Notes: generated by a model not told the origin, from the letters alone. A stretch of DNA of 64,000 nucleotides from CBDDFV01 sp965227335 (GCA_965227335.1 CBDDFV010000001.1:930001-994000); one strand, 5' to 3'; shown: positions 25,052 through 34,799, numbered from the stretch's first letter. Numbers and translations are program-made.

Positions 25052-26026
25052 ATGCTCGTCTACGCAGGGATCGACGAAGCCGGCTACGGCCCCATGCTGG
25101 GCCCGCTCAGCGTCGGGGCGACCGTGTTCGTGCTGCCCGACCACGACCCCGCCGACGGCGCCCCGAATCTCTGGCGAACGCTCGACGCCGCCGTGTGTCG
25201 CTCGCGGAAGGACAAGAAGAAGCGGATCGCGGTCGCCGACTCGAAGAAGCTCAAAGGCGCGAACGACGCCGTCCGCGCGCATCCGCTCGCGGCGCTCGAG
25301 CGGGGCGTGTTTGCGTTTCTCGGGCAGGCCGCGCCGTCGCCCGCGACGTGCGCCGAACTCTTCGAGACCGTGGCCGCCGGACTCACCCCGCAACCGTGGT
25401 ACGACCACCCGACCGATCTGCCCGTGGCGCATACGATCGGCGAACTCCGCATCCAGGTCGCCCGGCTTCGTCGCGCCATGGAACGCGAGCGGGTGAAGCT
25501 CCACGCGGTCCGGGCCCGCCTGATCGACGCGGCGGACTTCAACACGCTCCTCGACCGCATGGGGAACAAGGCCGCCGTGAACTTCCACGCCGCGATCGGC
25601 CACATCGACCGCATCTGGACCGAGTTCCCCGGCGCGCACCCGCGCGTCCTCGTCGACCGCCACGGCGGCCGCGCTCACTACCGGGAGCCGCTGCACCTTG
25701 CGTTCCCCGAAGCGCACATCACGATCGTCGCCGAAACCGAACGGGTCAGCCGCTACACGCTTGTCGATCCCGCCCGCGGCCCGCTCACCGTCAGCTTCCA
25801 GACCGGGGCCGAGGACAAGCACCTGCCCGTCGCCCTCGCGTCCATGACGGCCAAGTACGCACGCGAACTCGCGATGGCCCGGCTCAACCGCTTCTTCCAG
25901 GGACACGTGCCGGAACTCAAGCCGACCGCCGGCTACGTCCAGGATGCGCGGCGGTACCTCGACGAGATCAATCCCGTCATCGAGACGCTGCCGATTGATC
26001 GGGCCCGGCTGATCCGCAACGCGTGA
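25052..26026 (+). CDS. Divergent RNase HII-like protein
   Basis: 324 aa. It has the RNase HII motifs in the right order: YAGIDEAGYGPMLGPLSVGA (the DEAG active-site pair), VADSKKLKG, an Asp in LVDRHGGRAHY, and ASMTAKYARELAM, corresponding to the S-I-(V/A)AK-x-R-D motif. It is over 100 residues longer than E. coli RNase HII because of a long insertion between the DSKKL and Asp motifs (about residues 70-195), and the usual GRGP is GYGP. It might cleave ribonucleotides in DNA or have diverged in substrate. It converges on the FkbM gene with a 3-base gap. Confidence 0.8.
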   Translation: MLVYAGIDEAGYGPMLGPLSVGATVFVLPDHDPADGAPNLWRTLDAAVCRSRKDKKKRIAVADSKKLKGANDAVRAHPLAALERGVFAFLGQAAPSPATCAELFETVAAGLTPQPWYDHPTDLPVAHTIGELRIQVARLRRAMERERVKLHAVRARLIDAADFNTLLDRMGNKAAVNFHAAIGHIDRIWTEFPGAHPRVLVDRHGGRAHYREPLHLAFPEAHITIVAETERVSRYTLVDPARGPLTVSFQTGAEDKHLPVALASMTAKYARELAMARLNRFFQGHVPELKPTAGYVQDARRYLDEINPVIETLPIDRARLIRNA

Positions 26027-26029
26027 CCG

Positions 26030-26722
26030 CTACGTGCGCAGGAACGAATATTCGAGACCCACCGGGGACACCGCGAAAATCCGGTAGCCCGCCTCGCGCA
26101 GCCGGGCGATCGATCGGTCAGTCCGCTCGAGTGAGGACGCGTCGCCGACCCGGTGGTGAAACTCGATCAGCAACTGTGTGACGTCGACGTCGGCGTCGAT
26201 GATGTCGTCGATCGCATCGTACTCCGCGCCCTCGATGTCCATCTTGACGACGTCGACGTGGTCGTGTCCGAGATCGGACATCAGCGTGGACAGACGACGG
26301 ACCTCCGCTTCGATGACGTCAGCGCCCTCCGCCCCGCCGAACTCATACGACACCCAGTCTTCACGCGGCAGAGCGAAGGAGGCGGTCCCGTCGCGATCGG
26401 CAAGACCCAGCGTGTGAAACACGAACGCGTCGGGCGTGGCCTGTTTCTCCAGCCAGTCAATCGCCTTCGGCGTGGGATCGAAGGCGTGAACGGTGCAGCC
26501 GAAGCGCTCGATGAGAGCGAGGTCGAACGAGATGTCGTTTCCCACTCCGATCGTGTAGACGACGGCGTCCGGGGCGATCAGGTCCGGCGCGACGACCCAG
26601 CCGCCGTACTCCGAGCCGAGCCGGAGCGTCGGTCGTCGAAGTTCGACGCCATACCGAAGGTCCCGACCTCGCAGTTGGTTCATCCAGCGCCGACCGCGCC
26701 GCAACACATCCTTCATCGACAC
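26030..26722 (-). CDS. FkbM-family methyltransferase
   Basis: 230 aa. SAM-dependent fold with the FkbM pattern: VVYTIGVGNDISFDLALIER (glycine-rich loop, here GVGNDIS), VHAFDPTPKAIDWLEK, VVKMDIEGAEYDAIDDI, and a C-terminal LIEFHHR. Family members methylate sugars or other small hydroxyls, often in surface glycan pathways. Start: GTG at 26722 with GAGGAG 7 bases upstream is preferred to the ATG two codons later or the longer frame to 26764. Last gene after aroDE, prfA and the HAD phosphatase. Confidence 0.85.
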   Translation of the reverse strand: MSMKDVLRRGRRWMNQLRGRDLRYGVELRRPTLRLGSEYGGWVVAPDLIAPDAVVYTIGVGNDISFDLALIERFGCTVHAFDPTPKAIDWLEKQATPDAFVFHTLGLADRDGTASFALPREDWVSYEFGGAEGADVIEAEVRRLSTLMSDLGHDHVDVVKMDIEGAEYDAIDDIIDADVDVTQLLIEFHHRVGDASSLERTDRSIARLREAGYRIFAVSPVGLEYSFLRT

Positions 26723-26767
26723 GACCAGACTCCTCGACGATCTTCCGCGAAAGCGACGCGACACAGC

Positions 26768-27442
26768 CTATCCGACGCAGCGGGCGGTCGCCCGGAGATG
26801 CCGGCCGGCTTCAATGAGATCGGATGTCACGTGCGTCGCCCCGGCGCCGCGCAACGACGCTTCGTCGGTCGTCGTCGTCACGCCGACCGCTCGCATGCCT
26901 CCCGCGACCGCCGCTTCGACGCCGTGGACCGCATCCTCGACGACCGCCGCGCGGGCCGGATCGACGTTGATCAGCGACGCCGCTTTCAGGAAGCAGTCCG
27001 GATGGGGTTTGCCCCGGGCGCATTCCTCGCCGGAAACGGTGGCGTGCATGAGTGCGTCGAGTCCCGACGCCTCGACGATCAGATCGATGTTCTCGCGCGG
27101 GGCCGAGGACGCCACCGCCAGCCGCAGTCCCGCGTCCGCCAGCCCGCGCACAACGTCGAGGCACCCCGGCGCCAGGGGCGGGGCGGCGCGAATGAGATCG
27201 CGATAGCGGCGTTCCTTCTCGTTGGCGAGTGTGCGGGCGTCGTCGCCGTCGGGATCCATGCGATCCGGCCACAGCGTCGCCACGATGTCTCGATTCCGCA
27301 TCCCGAACGTGCGCGTGAAGTCCGCTTCGGTCATCGGCAGGCCCAGCGCGGCGGTCGCATCAAGCCAGCTCCGGCAGTGCGCCGGCCCCGAGAGGATGAG
27401 CACGCCGTCCATGTCGAAGATCACCGCCTCGAGCGTCGTCAC
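26768..27442 (-). CDS. HAD-superfamily phosphatase (beta-phosphoglucomutase-like)
   Basis: 224 aa. HAD motif I VIFDMDGVLILSGPAH, motif II region LRLAVASSAPRENID, motif III Lys in GKPHPDCFLKAA and motif IV VVEDAVHGVEAAVAGGM. The cap is helical (type C1), as in beta-phosphoglucomutase, phosphoglycolate phosphatase and related sugar-phosphate enzymes; the substrate is not evident. GTG start with GAGGAG 6 bases upstream, 10 bases after the prfA stop. Confidence 0.9.
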   Translation of the reverse strand: MTTLEAVIFDMDGVLILSGPAHCRSWLDATAALGLPMTEADFTRTFGMRNRDIVATLWPDRMDPDGDDARTLANEKERRYRDLIRAAPPLAPGCLDVVRGLADAGLRLAVASSAPRENIDLIVEASGLDALMHATVSGEECARGKPHPDCFLKAASLINVDPARAAVVEDAVHGVEAAVAGGMRAVGVTTTTDEASLRGAGATHVTSDLIEAGRHLRATARCVG

Positions 27443-27452
27443 GTTCGTCTCC

Positions 27453-28547
<1,095 letters not shown>

Positions 28548-28604
28548 GATCCTTTCCCGCGTCTTTCTTCACCTGAGATGACGGCGCGATCGAACAGATC
28601 CGGC

Positions 28605-28610
28605 ATTCTA
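28605..28610 (-). promoter_or_regulatory. -10-like TAGAAT upstream of prfA
   Basis: TAGAAT between the aroDE stop and prfA, 57 bases before the prfA GTG; this would give a normal leader. Confidence 0.35.
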
Positions 28611-28619
28611 CGGGAACGC

Positions 28620-30224
28620 CTACGCGGGCGCGGCGGGTCGGAACACCGACTCCGGCGGCGCCTCCCGGGTCCACATCGCACACTGCCGCGCCGCCTGAGC
28701 CAGGAACATCCGATCCCCCGTGACGATCCGCGCGCCACGCGCGGCGGCGTCGGTCAGCATCGGCGTCACGCGGGGCGTGTAGACCGTGTCGAACACGATC
28801 GTCGCATCCGTGACGCCGGCCTCGAGTCCCGTTTCCGTCAGCGGCGAAAGGTCCGCCCCGGGTCCGCCCGCCATGCCGAGCGACGTCGCGTTGACGATGA
28901 CGTCGAAGGTCTGGCCGGCGGCGTCGGCGTCGCCGAGGACGAGCTCATCGCCAGGCCGCGCCAGATCATCAATCAGCGCCGCCGCGCGAGTCGCGGTGCG
29001 ATTGAACACCGTCACCGCCATCCCCGCGTCCAGACAGCCGGCGACGACGGCTCGCGCCACGCCGCCCGCCCCGAGCACGGCGACGCGTCGTCCGGCGAGC
29101 GGTTCGTCATACGCGCCGTGACGGATCGCGTCGAGCGCGGCGGCGACGTCGGTGTTCGCGCACGAGACGGCGCCGTCATCGTCAACCACGAGCGTGTTGG
29201 CGGCGCCGATCCGTTCGGCGAGCGGGTCGACCGCGCCGCCGCGCTCTCTCACCCAGCGCACGAGATGGGACTTGTGAGGCAGGGTCACGCTCCCGCCCCG
29301 GAAGTCGAGCCGCGGATCGTCCACCAGCCCGCCGACCGACGCTTTGAAATGCTCCCAGGCATCGGGCACGGGCAGCGGCAGGTACACGCCGTTCCACCCG
29401 AGTTCCTGGAACGCCGCGTTGTGGATCTTCGGCCCGGCGGAATGGGCGACGGGCCAGCCGATCACGCCGTAGACGCGGGTCTGCTCGTCGATCGCGCGGA
29501 AACGGTATTGACGGAGCAGGGTCCGGACATCGACCTGTCCCGGGGCGGATTCATCCGTCTCGTCGAGCGGGGCATAGGTGGCGAAGCCGCCGAATTTCGG
29601 TGCGAGGACGCGGCTCATCAGGCCGAACGGACCCATGCACAGCGCGATCATGGGGCCGGAACGCGACGCGAGCAGTTCGAACGCCTCGAGGTTGTCGCGG
29701 ATCGAACGGGCCGTCCAGACGATCTTGACGATCGCCGCGGCCGGGTCGGACGCCATCGCGACCACCCGCTTCGTCAGATCCGCGGGACGACCGGTGAAGT
29801 CGTGGCTCGAACGAATGAGCCGGGGCGGATCGACGCCCGGGGATCGACCCGGCGTCGCCGCCGCCGCGAGGATCGCCTCGACCGACGCCTCGTCCACGTC
29901 CGCCTCCACATCCACGTATCGGCAGCCGCGGGCGGAGGCGGCGGCCTCGCGCAGCCAGGTGATCCGATCCGGCTCCGACGCCTCGCAGACGCCGCCCTCC
30001 CGGACGGGCCGGCACGTGACGACGGCCGGACCCGGCGTGTCGTCGAGCAACCCATGCAGGTGCGACAGCGTCGCCTCGTCCGCCTCCGGCCACGCGTCGA
30101 TCCGCCACTCGATGAGATCCGCCCCCGCCTCGATCGCCACGCGGGCGCGATGCAGGGCCGCCTCGACCGCTTCGGAGAAGGGTTCGGACGCTTCGACGAC
30201 AATCGGCGCGATGATCAGCGTCAT
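28620..30224 (-). CDS. Fused 3-dehydroquinate dehydratase (type I) / shikimate dehydrogenase
   Basis: 534 aa catalysing two successive shikimate-pathway steps. AroD half (1 to about 240): GADLIEWRIDAW, catalytic His in IRSSHDFTG and Schiff-base Lys in AAIVKIVWTARS. AroE half (about 250-525): VYGVIGWPVAHSAGPKIHN, catalytic Lys in GSVTLPHKSHLV, NTD in SCANTDVAAAL and the Rossmann loop VAVLGAGGVARAV. The junction is clean. The same fusion is known in plants, chlamydiae and planctomycetes. TAGCAT lies 6 bases before the ATG. Confidence 0.95.
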   Translation of the reverse strand: MTLIIAPIVVEASEPFSEAVEAALHRARVAIEAGADLIEWRIDAWPEADEATLSHLHGLLDDTPGPAVVTCRPVREGGVCEASEPDRITWLREAAASARGCRYVDVEADVDEASVEAILAAAATPGRSPGVDPPRLIRSSHDFTGRPADLTKRVVAMASDPAAAIVKIVWTARSIRDNLEAFELLASRSGPMIALCMGPFGLMSRVLAPKFGGFATYAPLDETDESAPGQVDVRTLLRQYRFRAIDEQTRVYGVIGWPVAHSAGPKIHNAAFQELGWNGVYLPLPVPDAWEHFKASVGGLVDDPRLDFRGGSVTLPHKSHLVRWVRERGGAVDPLAERIGAANTLVVDDDGAVSCANTDVAAALDAIRHGAYDEPLAGRRVAVLGAGGVARAVVAGCLDAGMAVTVFNRTATRAAALIDDLARPGDELVLGDADAAGQTFDVIVNATSLGMAGGPGADLSPLTETGLEAGVTDATIVFDTVYTPRVTPMLTDAAARGARIVTGDRMFLAQAARQCAMWTREAPPESVFRPAAPA

Positions 30225-30230
30225 GCCGGC

Positions 30231-30236
30231 ATGCTA
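30231..30236 (-). promoter_or_regulatory. -10-like TAGCAT for the aroDE operon
   Basis: TAGCAT 6 bases before the ATG at 30224; first gene of the operon ending at 26030. Confidence 0.55.
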
Positions 30237-30316
30237 CCGGATCTCCTGTTGGCACGAATAAGTCAGGTTTTCTTGGTTTGTCCCGGCTGAGTCATCGTTT
30301 GATCGGCCTCGTTGAA

Positions 30317-30322
30317 TATGAT
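30317..30322 (+). promoter_or_regulatory. Possible -10 TATGAT before the 62-aa ORF
   Basis: TATGAT in a locally AT-rich spacer, 56 bases before the ATG at 30379. No good -35 box. Confidence 0.35.
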
Positions 30323-30378
30323 GAGAGTTGAACCCATGGGTGGGAACGGTGGGACAGGTGAGTAGAGAGGGCGATGTC

Positions 30379-30567
30379 ATGGACTCCAATCCGGTGGACT
30401 CGTACCGGCAGGTCGAGACGCAGGCGGCTCGGATTCTCGAGCAGATCCAGGCGCTCGATTCCCAGTACGGGCCCACGATTTCCGAGAAGCAGCCGGAGTT
30501 GGCGACAGCGCTGAATGATTGCGCCGGGCTGCTCGTGCAGCTCATCCACGGAGCCGCGCAACGCTGA
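30379..30567 (+). CDS. Small hypothetical protein (62 aa)
   Basis: Short helical protein opening MDSNPVDSYRQVETQAARIL and continuing with EKQPELATALNDCAGLLVQL; acidic and soluble in look. GAGAGGG sits at good spacing before the ATG, and the spacer upstream has a TATGAT. Nothing overlaps it on the other strand. No family recognised. Its small size leaves some doubt that it is expressed. Confidence 0.6.
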   Translation: MDSNPVDSYRQVETQAARILEQIQALDSQYGPTISEKQPELATALNDCAGLLVQLIHGAAQR

Positions 30568-30600
30568 GGCGGTCCGGGCGACGCGGCGGCCGGCCCGTCG

Positions 30601-30606
30601 TACGAT
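30601..30606 (+). promoter_or_regulatory. -10-like TACGAT for the gene at 30613
   Basis: TACGAT 6 bases before the ATG at 30613. Confidence 0.55.
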
Positions 30607-30612
30607 GGGCGC

Positions 30613-31230
30613 ATGTCCGATGCTGACGCCACGATCACCGATGCCATTCGGTATATCCGCTCGCGCTCGACCGGGGAGCTCGTCTTCGAGGGGCACATCA
30701 CGCCCACGGGGTATGTGGTGGGACCGGACGGTCGACTTGTCGCGCCGTTGATGTACGCCGCCGCGTCGACCGTCGACCTCCTGCTCGTCATCCCCGATTA
30801 CGCCGAGCCGCTGATGCACGTGATGATCACGCCGGTCGAGCTCGACCGCGTCGCCGACGGCGCCCTCATGGACCGCTGGCAGGCGTATCACGGCGAGCCG
30901 CAGGACACGCACTGGACCCACCTCGACATCGACGCGGTCAAGTTCGCCGCCGACGTGATCGACGGCGATGCGTTCAAGCCGGTGAACGCCATCGCGGAAC
31001 ACGAAAGCGTCTGCCGCAAAGCGCTGAATGAACGGCGCGACGAAATCCGCGGATTGTGCGCCCGCACCCGCGACATCGAACTCGAGCGTCCGGTCATCGT
31101 CGGCGTCGATCAGTTCGGCTTCGACGTGCGCGGCCAGTTCAGCGTGCTGCGCTTTGAGTTCCCCGCCCCCGTCGGCGGTCCCGGCGATGTCGACGCGGCG
31201 TTGGACGCGCTGCTGAGCGCCGACGCGTGA
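30613..31230 (+). CDS. Hypothetical protein, possible flavin split-barrel fold
   Basis: 205 aa. The first half alternates beta-strand-like segments (ELVFEGHITPTGYVVGPDGR, LVAPLMYAAASTVDLLLVI, HVMITPVELDRVADGALMDR) in a way that recalls PNP-oxidase-like split barrels, followed by WTHLDIDAVKFAADVIDGDA and a helical AIAEHESVCRKALNERRDE stretch. This resemblance is impressionistic and no cofactor motif is certain. Its stop overlaps the GTG of the dehydrogenase gene, so the two are coupled. Confidence 0.75.
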   Translation: MSDADATITDAIRYIRSRSTGELVFEGHITPTGYVVGPDGRLVAPLMYAAASTVDLLLVIPDYAEPLMHVMITPVELDRVADGALMDRWQAYHGEPQDTHWTHLDIDAVKFAADVIDGDAFKPVNAIAEHESVCRKALNERRDEIRGLCARTRDIELERPVIVGVDQFGFDVRGQFSVLRFEFPAPVGGPGDVDAALDALLSADA

Positions 31231-32210
31231 ACACGCCGCGCATTGTCATCACCCGCCCGATTCCCGGCGGGCCCGAGGAACAGCTTCGCGCCGCGGGCTT
31301 CACGAAGGTCTGGACGCACCCCGAGGACCGGCGCATGACGCGGGGGGAGCTTCTCGCCGCCGTCGCCGGGACCCACGCACTGCTCGCGACGCCGGCGGAC
31401 ACCGACATCAACGATGAACTCTTCGACGCGGCGGGCCCGCAGCTCAGGCTGGTCAGCAATTACGCGGTGGGCGTGGACAACATTGATCTCACCGCCGCCG
31501 CGCGTCGAAACGTGCGTATCGGGCACACCCCGCACGCGGTGACGGAGCCGACGGCGGACATGGCGTGGATGCTGCTGCTCGCGGCGGCCCGGCGGGGGCG
31601 AGAGGGGCTGGATCTCTGTCGGAGCGGCGTCTGGTCGGGCGTGCGTCCGTTCGACCCGTTCGGTCGTCGGGTCGTCGGCAAGACGCTGCTGATCGTGGGG
31701 GCGGGACGGATCGGCTTCGCGACCGCCCGCCGCGCCATCGGATGGGAGATGGAGATCCTCTACCACGCCCGCTCGGATCACCCGGAATTCGAGGCGCCGC
31801 CGCTCCATGCAAAACGCGTCGATCTGGACGAGGGTCTCGCTGTCGCCGACTTCGTCTCGCTCCACACGCCGCTCACGGATGAAACGCGTCATCTCATCAA
31901 CGCGGAACGACTGGCGCGGATGAAGCCGACCGCGGTGCTGGTGAACACGGCGCGGGGTCCGGTGGTGGACGAAGCGGCGCTCGCGGCGGCGCTGCGCGAC
32001 GGGACGATCTTCGCGGCCGGGCTCGACGTGTTCGAGCAGGAGCCGAAGATCCATCCGGATCTCGTCGGCCTCGACAATGCGTTTCTCATGCCGCACTGGG
32101 GCAGCACGACCGATGAGGACCGCCAGTGGATGACGGACATCGCGGTCGCCAACATCGTCGCGGGTCTGCGTGGCGAGCCGTTGCCGCACGAGTACCCCGG
32201 CCCGTCGTGA
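31227..32210 (+). CDS. D-isomer-specific 2-hydroxyacid dehydrogenase (glyoxylate/hydroxypyruvate reductase-like)
   Basis: 327 aa NAD(P)-dependent dehydrogenase. Features: NYAVGVDNIDLTAAARRN, Rossmann loop LLIVGAGRIGFATARRAIGW, substrate Arg in LVNTARGPVVDEAAL, Glu in DVFEQEP, and the catalytic His in MPHWGSTT. The pattern matches glyoxylate or hydroxypyruvate reductases more than D-lactate or phosphoglycerate dehydrogenases (no ACT domain), but specificity is inferred. GTG start overlapping the preceding stop (GTGA). Confidence 0.92.
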   Translation: MNTPRIVITRPIPGGPEEQLRAAGFTKVWTHPEDRRMTRGELLAAVAGTHALLATPADTDINDELFDAAGPQLRLVSNYAVGVDNIDLTAAARRNVRIGHTPHAVTEPTADMAWMLLLAAARRGREGLDLCRSGVWSGVRPFDPFGRRVVGKTLLIVGAGRIGFATARRAIGWEMEILYHARSDHPEFEAPPLHAKRVDLDEGLAVADFVSLHTPLTDETRHLINAERLARMKPTAVLVNTARGPVVDEAALAAALRDGTIFAAGLDVFEQEPKIHPDLVGLDNAFLMPHWGSTTDEDRQWMTDIAVANIVAGLRGEPLPHEYPGPS

Positions 32211-32232
32211 CCGACGCGGTCCGCGTTCGTGC

Positions 32233-32238
32233 TACACT
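32233..32238 (+). promoter_or_regulatory. -10-like TACACT upstream of the M24 aminopeptidase
   Basis: TACACT 31 bases before the first ATG (32270); with GAGGAG at 32262-32267 this is a leadered arrangement. Confidence 0.4.
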
Positions 32239-32269
32239 CCCGCCCCTGCCGCCGCCCCGCCGAGGAGAG

Positions 32270-33499
32270 ATGCACGCCATGGCCGATCCCGTCATCGCCC
32301 CGTCTGAATACGCCGCGCGTCGCAAGAAGGTGCTGTCCGCCCTGAAGGGCGCTGCGGCCCTCGTGTTCGCCGGCGACGACACCGGTCACGGCATCGGGCT
32401 GGAGCCGTACCGTCCGCATCCGAACTTCGAGTATCTGACGGGCGTGGCGGACGAGCCGGGTGCGGTCCTGCTGCTGGATCCGAGCGCTCCCGCCGCCGCG
32501 CGGCAGGAGATCCTGTTCCTGACGCCGCTCAACCGTGAACTGGAAAAGTGGGACGGTCTTCGGCTGGAGATCGGGAGCGAATTGAAGAAGAAGGTCGGCG
32601 TGCGGACGGTGCTGCGGACGCTCGGCATGCCCCGTTTCGTGACTGAGGCGGCGGCCCGCACGAAGAAGCTGGCGTGTCTGCATCCGTTCTCGTACTACAC
32701 CCAGCCGGTGTCGCCGGACCTGAAGGTCTACCGCGACCTCGCGGAGCGGATTCCGGGGCTGTCGATCGAGGACAAGACGGAGCTGCTCGCGGGCATGCGG
32801 GCGAAGAAGTCCGCCGCCGAACAGAAGATGGTCGCCCGCGCGGCGAAGATCACGGCGGAAGGATACGCCGCGGCGTTCCGCGTCACGAAGCCGGGCATCA
32901 CCGAATTCGACCTGCAGGAAGCGATCGAGCACGCGTACCGGACGAACGGCGCGCGGAGCGCGGCGTATTCGACGATCGTGGGCGCCGGAATCAACTCCAC
33001 CGTCCTGCACTACCGGGCGAACAAGGAGGTCATCGAGGACGGCGACCTCATCTGCATCGACTCCGGCGCGCTCTATCGCGGCTACGCGGCGGATGTGACG
33101 CGAACGATCCCCGCCAACGGCGTCTTCACGGACCGCCAGCGTGAGATCTACTCGCTGGTGCTCAAGGCGCAGGCGGCGTCGATCAGGGCGTGCAAGCCGG
33201 GCGCGAAGATGTCGTCGGTCGACAAGGCGGCGCGGGACATCATCAACAAGGCCGGTTACGGCGATTATTTCATCCACGGCATCGGCCACCACCTGGGCCT
33301 CGAGGTTCACGACATCACGCCGAACGCTCCGTTGACGATCGGCGCGATCGTGACGATCGAACCGGGCGTCTACATTCCGGATGAAGAGATCGGCGTTCGC
33401 ATCGAGGACGACATCGTGGTGACGTCGAAGGGGCCGAAGAACCTCACGTCGATGATCCCGAAGTCGATCGCCGCGATCGAGAAGGCGATGGCGGGGTGA
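32270..33499 (+). CDS. Xaa-Pro aminopeptidase-like M24B metallopeptidase
   Basis: 409 aa from ATG 32270 (406 aa from ATG 32279, which has better spacing to GAGGAG). N-terminal creatinase-like domain (YAARRKKVLSALKGAAALVF ... PHPNFEYLTGV), then the pita-bread domain with the five metal ligands: Asp/Asp in CIDSGALYRGYAADVTRTIP, His in IHGIGHHLGLEVHD, Glu in TIEPGVYIPDEEIGVRIEDD (two Glu). Removes N-terminal residues before proline. It is followed by a hairpin and the opposing HD gene. Confidence 0.93.
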   Translation: MHAMADPVIAPSEYAARRKKVLSALKGAAALVFAGDDTGHGIGLEPYRPHPNFEYLTGVADEPGAVLLLDPSAPAAARQEILFLTPLNRELEKWDGLRLEIGSELKKKVGVRTVLRTLGMPRFVTEAAARTKKLACLHPFSYYTQPVSPDLKVYRDLAERIPGLSIEDKTELLAGMRAKKSAAEQKMVARAAKITAEGYAAAFRVTKPGITEFDLQEAIEHAYRTNGARSAAYSTIVGAGINSTVLHYRANKEVIEDGDLICIDSGALYRGYAADVTRTIPANGVFTDRQREIYSLVLKAQAASIRACKPGAKMSSVDKAARDIINKAGYGDYFIHGIGHHLGLEVHDITPNAPLTIGAIVTIEPGVYIPDEEIGVRIEDDIVVTSKGPKNLTSMIPKSIAAIEKAMAG

Positions 33500-33528
33500 C
33501 GCCGGGCGCCGGAGGTCGAGCGCCGTCG

Positions 33529-33547
33529 GTCGGGATCGCATCCCGAC
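33529..33547. terminator. Hairpin between convergent genes
   Basis: GTCGGGAT-CGC-ATCCCGAC, perfect 8-bp stem, in the spacer after the M24 gene and beyond the stop of the opposing HD gene. A second related imperfect inverted repeat (33576-33594) abuts the HD stop. No T-run. Confidence 0.5.
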
Positions 33548-33594
33548 ATTGATCCGGCCATCACCCTCCAGGAGTGTCGGGATCCGATCCTGAC

Positions 33595-34149
33595 CTACAC
33601 GCCGAGCCGCGCGGCCTCGCCGCGAATGGCGTCGATGCACGTCTGGATGTGTTCGGTCTGATCGACGCCCATTTCCTCGATCCCCGTGGCGATATCGGCG
33701 CGGCTGACGGCGGCCGCGAACGCCTTGTCCTTCAGCTTCTTCTTGACGGACTTCGGGGCGAGGTCGCTGATGCCGTTCGGCCGCACCTTCGCACACGCGA
33801 CGATGAAGCCGGACAGTTCATCCACCGCGAAGAGCGTCTTCGCCATCGGCGTCTCGCGGGGCACGCCGCTGTACTCGGCGTGTCCGAGGATCGCAGTGAT
33901 GATCTCGTCGTCGACGTCCGTGTTCTCGCGGAGGTGCTTCACGCCGACGAACGGATGCTCCTCGGCGGACGGGTGCTTCTCGTAGTCGAAGTCGTGGAGC
34001 AGGCCGGCGACGATCCACCGGTCCTTCGCCGCCGGGTCGAGGTGCTCGGCGTACGCGCCCATGCAGGCGGCGACCGATTCCATGTGCACACGGAGCGATT
34101 CGCTCGGCGTCCAGTCGTGCATCAGAGCGCGGGCTTCGTCGGGCGTCAT
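33595..34149 (-). CDS. HD-domain hydrolase-like protein
   Basis: 184 aa. HD phosphohydrolase fold: His in RVHMESVAACMGAYAE, the HD pair in IVAGLLHDFDYEKHP, then TAILGHAEYSGVPRETPMAK and a final Asp in LFAVDELSGFIVACA. These domains hydrolyse phosphate bonds in nucleotides; the substrate is unknown here. The frame is open far upstream, but ATG 34149 begins the conserved region and has TACACT 6 bases before it. Overlaps the stop of the zinc-ribbon gene by 4 bases. Confidence 0.88.
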   Translation of the reverse strand: MTPDEARALMHDWTPSESLRVHMESVAACMGAYAEHLDPAAKDRWIVAGLLHDFDYEKHPSAEEHPFVGVKHLRENTDVDDEIITAILGHAEYSGVPRETPMAKTLFAVDELSGFIVACAKVRPNGISDLAPKSVKKKLKDKAFAAAVSRADIATGIEEMGVDQTEHIQTCIDAIRGEAARLGV

Positions 34150-34787
34150 GGGCGTAGTGTACGCGGCGGGCGTCGGGCGTTGGGCGATGGAGGGGGCGGG
34201 GCCGCGGCGGTTCGGCGGAGATGTTCGCGGATCAGCCAGCCGGCGATCATCTTTTCTCCCCGACGCCCGAGGAACACGAGGCCGAGCGGGATGGCGAGAA
34301 GCAGCAGGTAGAGAATGAACGTGGAAAGGCTCGAGAACAAGACCGCCCGCACGATGAAGAGGACCGACAGGGCGGCCGCCGCGAGGTAGGCGAGCAGGAT
34401 GACGTGGGCGATGATCGCCCCCTCCAGCCCGCGTCCGCCGGGGAGTCGACGGTTCGCGACGCCCATCGTCGTCAGCCAGACCACGAAGATCCCGGCCAGC
34501 CCCAGCGCCGCGATCACCGGATCCGCGTCCATCAGCTCCGGTCCGGCGAAGACCACGGCGATGAACGTGCCCACGATGCCGACGCCGCACGGGAGGCAGA
34601 GCAGCGAGTACCCCGGCGCGTCCCACCACGGCTTGCGCCACTGCTTCGTGACCAGCGTCGCGACGTCGATCCGTTCGCCGCATTCGGGGCAGGTGACGAC
34701 ATCGCCCGTGAGCCCGCGGAGGCTGTATTCACAGCCCGGGCATACGAGGTCATTGCGCAGCGATACGGCGTGATCAGCGGCAGTCAC
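34146..34787 (-). CDS. Polytopic membrane protein with N-terminal zinc ribbon
   Basis: 213 aa. Unlike the other ribbon proteins here, the ribbon comes first: CPGCEYSLRGLTGDVVTCPEC at residues 16-36, followed by about five membrane helices (including LLCLPCGVGIVGTFIAVVF, VIAALGLAGIFVVWLTTMG, IIAHVILLAYLAAAALSVLF). A Pro/Ala/Arg-rich tail ends it. GTG start with TAGATT 6 bases upstream. Function unknown. Confidence 0.78.
   Translation of the reverse strand: MTAADHAVSLRNDLVCPGCEYSLRGLTGDVVTCPECGERIDVATLVTKQWRKPWWDAPGYSLLCLPCGVGIVGTFIAVVFAGPELMDADPVIAALGLAGIFVVWLTTMGVANRRLPGGRGLEGAIIAHVILLAYLAAAALSVLFIVRAVLFSSLSTFILYLLLLAIPLGLVFLGRRGEKMIAGWLIREHLRRTAAAPPPPSPNARRPPRTLRP
34156..34161 (-). promoter_or_regulatory. 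-10-like TACACT for the HD gene
   Basis: TACACT 6 bases before the ATG at 34149, inside the 3' end of the upstream gene. Confidence 0.5.
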
Positions 34788-34793
34788 ACCTTG

Positions 34794-34799
34794 AATCTA
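34794..34799 (-). promoter_or_regulatory. -10-like TAGATT for the zinc-ribbon gene at 34146
   Basis: TAGATT 6 bases before the GTG at 34787. Confidence 0.55.

Noticed and set aside
32181..32186. TTGCCG as -35 of the M24 aminopeptidase promoter
   Set aside because: 46 bases from the TACACT hexamer, far outside a usable spacing.
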